DNA of 6,847 bases from contig JAJYLM010000114.1 in the NCBI GenBank assembly GCA_021787655.1, forward strand, positions 1-6,847, given 5' to 3'. The notes below the pieces were generated by a model that worked only from the letters and a program-made list of their open reading frames with translations, did no database searches and was not told the DNA's origin. The position numbers and the translations under genes were made by a program. Within the stretch, counting starts at the first letter, position 1. Each line of letters starts with the position of its first letter. This document shows positions 6,157 to 6,847 of this stretch, one piece after another. This DNA comes from a bacterium (lineage in GTDB: Bacteria; JAMCPX01).

Positions 6157-6510
6157 ATGGTGAACGCAACTGTTGACAACGCTGTTGAAAATCATTATCA
6201 ATTATACATGCAGCCGGAGAATGAAAAAAAGGAAACCGACAGGAAAGAACAACCGCAGCTCAGTCCGTTAAGCTCCATGAAATCCGGAGAGGAAGGCATT
6301 GTGAAACAGGTAACGGGCGGAATGGGCTTTATAAAAAAGCTCATCAATATAGGGATACGCAGCGGCAGCAGGATAAAGGTTATTAATGCCTCGGGCGGCC
6401 CCATGATAGTATCATCGGAAGGCACGAAAGCGGCCATCGGCAAGGGCGCTGCATCGAAAATTCTGATCCAGGTATGCACGGTCAGGCCGGGTGCTCCCGT
6501 CAAAAGTTAA
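6157..6510 (+). CDS. FeoA-domain protein with N-terminal extension
   Basis: This is a 117-residue cytoplasmic protein. From about residue 38 to 107 it has the small SH3-like FeoA fold pattern: LSSMKSGEEGIVKQVTGG, then a helix with LINIGIRSGSRIKVI, then GGPMIVSSEG, IGKGAASKILIQV. FeoA domains act beside the FeoB ferrous iron transporter, or as C-terminal modules of metal-responsive repressors. No feoB is visible here, so the role is open. The first 37 residues are an extra charged tail (ENEKKETDRKEQ) not found in typical FeoA proteins of about 75-85 residues. The first ATG (6157) lacks a ribosome site, and ATG 6208 and ATG 6277 are in-frame alternatives that leave the domain whole or nearly so. 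The gene is divergent from the glycosyltransferase, with about 60 bases between the two starts. The domain call is fairly secure; the start is not. Confidence 0.82.
   Translation: MVNATVDNAVENHYQLYMQPENEKKETDRKEQPQLSPLSSMKSGEEGIVKQVTGGMGFIKKLINIGIRSGSRIKVINASGGPMIVSSEGTKAAIGKGAASKILIQVCTVRPGAPVKS
6173..6201 (+). promoter_or_regulatory. Possible sigma-70-like promoter inside the 5' part of the FeoA-domain gene
   Basis: A perfect TTGACA (6173-6178) is followed by 17 bases and TATCAA (6196-6201), a four-of-six -10. The start site would fall at about 6208, exactly on an in-frame ATG. If this promoter is used, the FeoA-domain mRNA would be leaderless and begin at residue 18 of the longer form. 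The weak -10 and lack of other support keep confidence low. Confidence 0.3.
6201..6229 (-). promoter_or_regulatory. Possible promoter of the glycosyltransferase gene
   Basis: The minus strand carries a perfect TATAAT (6201-6206). A run of Ts (6224-6229) lies at the -35 distance with a 17-base spacer, but matches TTGACA poorly. The start site would be near 6194, giving a leader of about 100 bases before the ATG at 6095. It shares base 6201 with the opposing candidate -10, so both could not be occupied together. Confidence 0.3.
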
Positions 6511-6518
6511 CAGCTTTT

Positions 6519-6530
6519 CCGCTGCAGCGG
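6519..6530. repeat. Perfect 12-bp palindrome after the FeoA-domain gene
   Basis: CCGCTGCAGCGG lies 9 bases past the stop codon. As RNA it could form at best a 4-bp stem with a TGCA loop. No T-run follows on either strand, so it is recorded as a palindrome and not as a terminator. Confidence 0.35.
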
Positions 6531-6578
6531 CCTCATACCGATACGCAGCACGGATATCTGTCCATTCAAACACTATTC

Positions 6579-6607
6579 TTGACACAGAACGAATGCTCCT
6601 GTATGTT
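6579..6607 (+). promoter_or_regulatory. Sigma-70-like promoter for the exported cysteine-containing protein
   Basis: A perfect TTGACA (6579-6584) is followed by an ideal 17-base spacer and TATGTT (6602-6607), which matches four of six -10 bases including the key TA and final T. The start site is predicted near 6614. That makes the leader only about 14 bases, just enough to hold the ribosome site at 6616-6621. The gene would therefore be transcribed independently of the FeoA-domain gene. Confidence 0.55.
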
Positions 6608-6615
6608 AAAAAAAA

Positions 6616-6621
6616 GGGAGG
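6616..6621 (+). promoter_or_regulatory. Strong ribosome binding site GGGAGG
   Basis: GGGAGG lies 6 bases ahead of ATG 6628. It fixes that start and suggests efficient translation. Confidence 0.75.
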
Positions 6622-6627
6622 TTACCC

Positions 6628-6847
6628 ATGAAAAAAATAACAAACAATAAAAAGCAGTTATTGGCTGTTTTGATGTTCATTTCTTTCATAACCTTCATGA
6701 GCAATTGCAGCGGAGGACCGGGATATGTGCCGGCAGGGAACACCGCCTCGGTGTGCTCACAGAATCTCCCCAGCGACCTGCAAAAAATACTCGGCTGTAC
6801 ACAGACATCGACCCCGCAGCAGCCGGTATCCCAAACAGGATGTGCTG
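6628..6847 (+). CDS. Exported protein with regularly spaced cysteines, possible lipoprotein, C-terminus outside window
   Basis: Seventy-three codons are visible before the right edge. The start is MKKITNNKKQ, a basic n-region, followed by a hydrophobic core LLAVLMFISFITFM (11-24) and then SNC at 25-27, so it is an exported protein. The cleavage region MSNC is an unusual lipobox because Asn stands at -1, where Ala, Gly or Ser is normal; lipidation at C27 is possible but not certain. The mature part is Ser/Gly/Pro/Gln-rich, with Cys at 27, 43, 57 and 72, spaced 14 to 16 residues apart. I do not recognise the family. A strong ribosome site and its own promoter suggest it is well expressed. The gene is real with good confidence, but its function is unknown and the rest lies outside the window. 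Confidence 0.72.
   Translation, partial: MKKITNNKKQLLAVLMFISFITFMSNCSGGPGYVPAGNTASVCSQNLPSDLQKILGCTQTSTPQQPVSQTGCA

Noticed and set aside
6198..6503. Minus-strand frame of 101 codons, hydrophobic in places
   Set aside because: It is fully antisense to the FeoA-domain gene. Its hydrophobic look is a by-product of the complementary codons.
6519..6530. Palindrome CCGCTGCAGCGG as a terminator of the FeoA-domain gene
   Set aside because: The stem is at most 4 bp with a 4-base loop, and no T-run follows on either strand.

Overview
The window reads as chromosomal DNA of a Gram-negative environmental bacterium. It shows a two-membrane style signalling kinase, an HD-GYP regulator, a sigma-54 type promoter, a secreted protein with a signal peptide, and moderate GC coding regions separated by AT-rich spacers. 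The style of the proteins would suit a Nitrospirota or Desulfobacterota-like lineage, but nothing here fixes the taxonomy. No rRNA, tRNA, CRISPR array, insertion sequence or phage gene was seen.

Layout. Positions 1-418 (minus) hold the N-terminal part of a sodium/calcium-exchanger-type (CaCA) membrane protein that runs off the left edge. Positions 518-4125 (minus) hold a two-gene signalling operon: a membrane hybrid histidine kinase (TM-periplasmic-TM-HAMP-PAS-HisKA-HATPase-REC), followed with a 4-base ATGA overlap by a REC-REC-HD-GYP response regulator, a predicted cyclic-di-GMP phosphodiesterase. Positions 4126-4463 are an AT-rich regulatory spacer. It contains a sigma-70-like kinase promoter with direct repeats behind it and, facing the other way, a good sigma-54 -24/-12 match with a 9+9 bp dyad about 85 bp upstream of the predicted start site. 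That promoter points at an uncatalogued 44-codon membrane microprotein gene (4464-4598, plus). The microprotein gene converges, with only 3 bases between stop codons, on a hyaluronan-synthase/NodC-like family 2 glycosyltransferase (4602-6095, minus). Divergent from the glycosyltransferase is a FeoA-domain protein (6157-6510, plus). A separate sigma-70-like promoter then drives a cysteine-containing exported protein cut by the right edge (6628 onward).

How it may fit together (inference). The kinase and HD-GYP regulator would sense an envelope signal and lower c-di-GMP, a messenger that commonly controls exopolysaccharide synthesis. The neighbouring synthase-type glycosyltransferase is a plausible output, but no direct link is visible. 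The most notable points are the sigma-54/dyad/microprotein unit, and the loss of the phospho-acceptor aspartate, replaced by asparagine, in two of the three receiver domains of the signalling pair. The synthase also carries methionine in place of the glutamine of its QxxRW motif.
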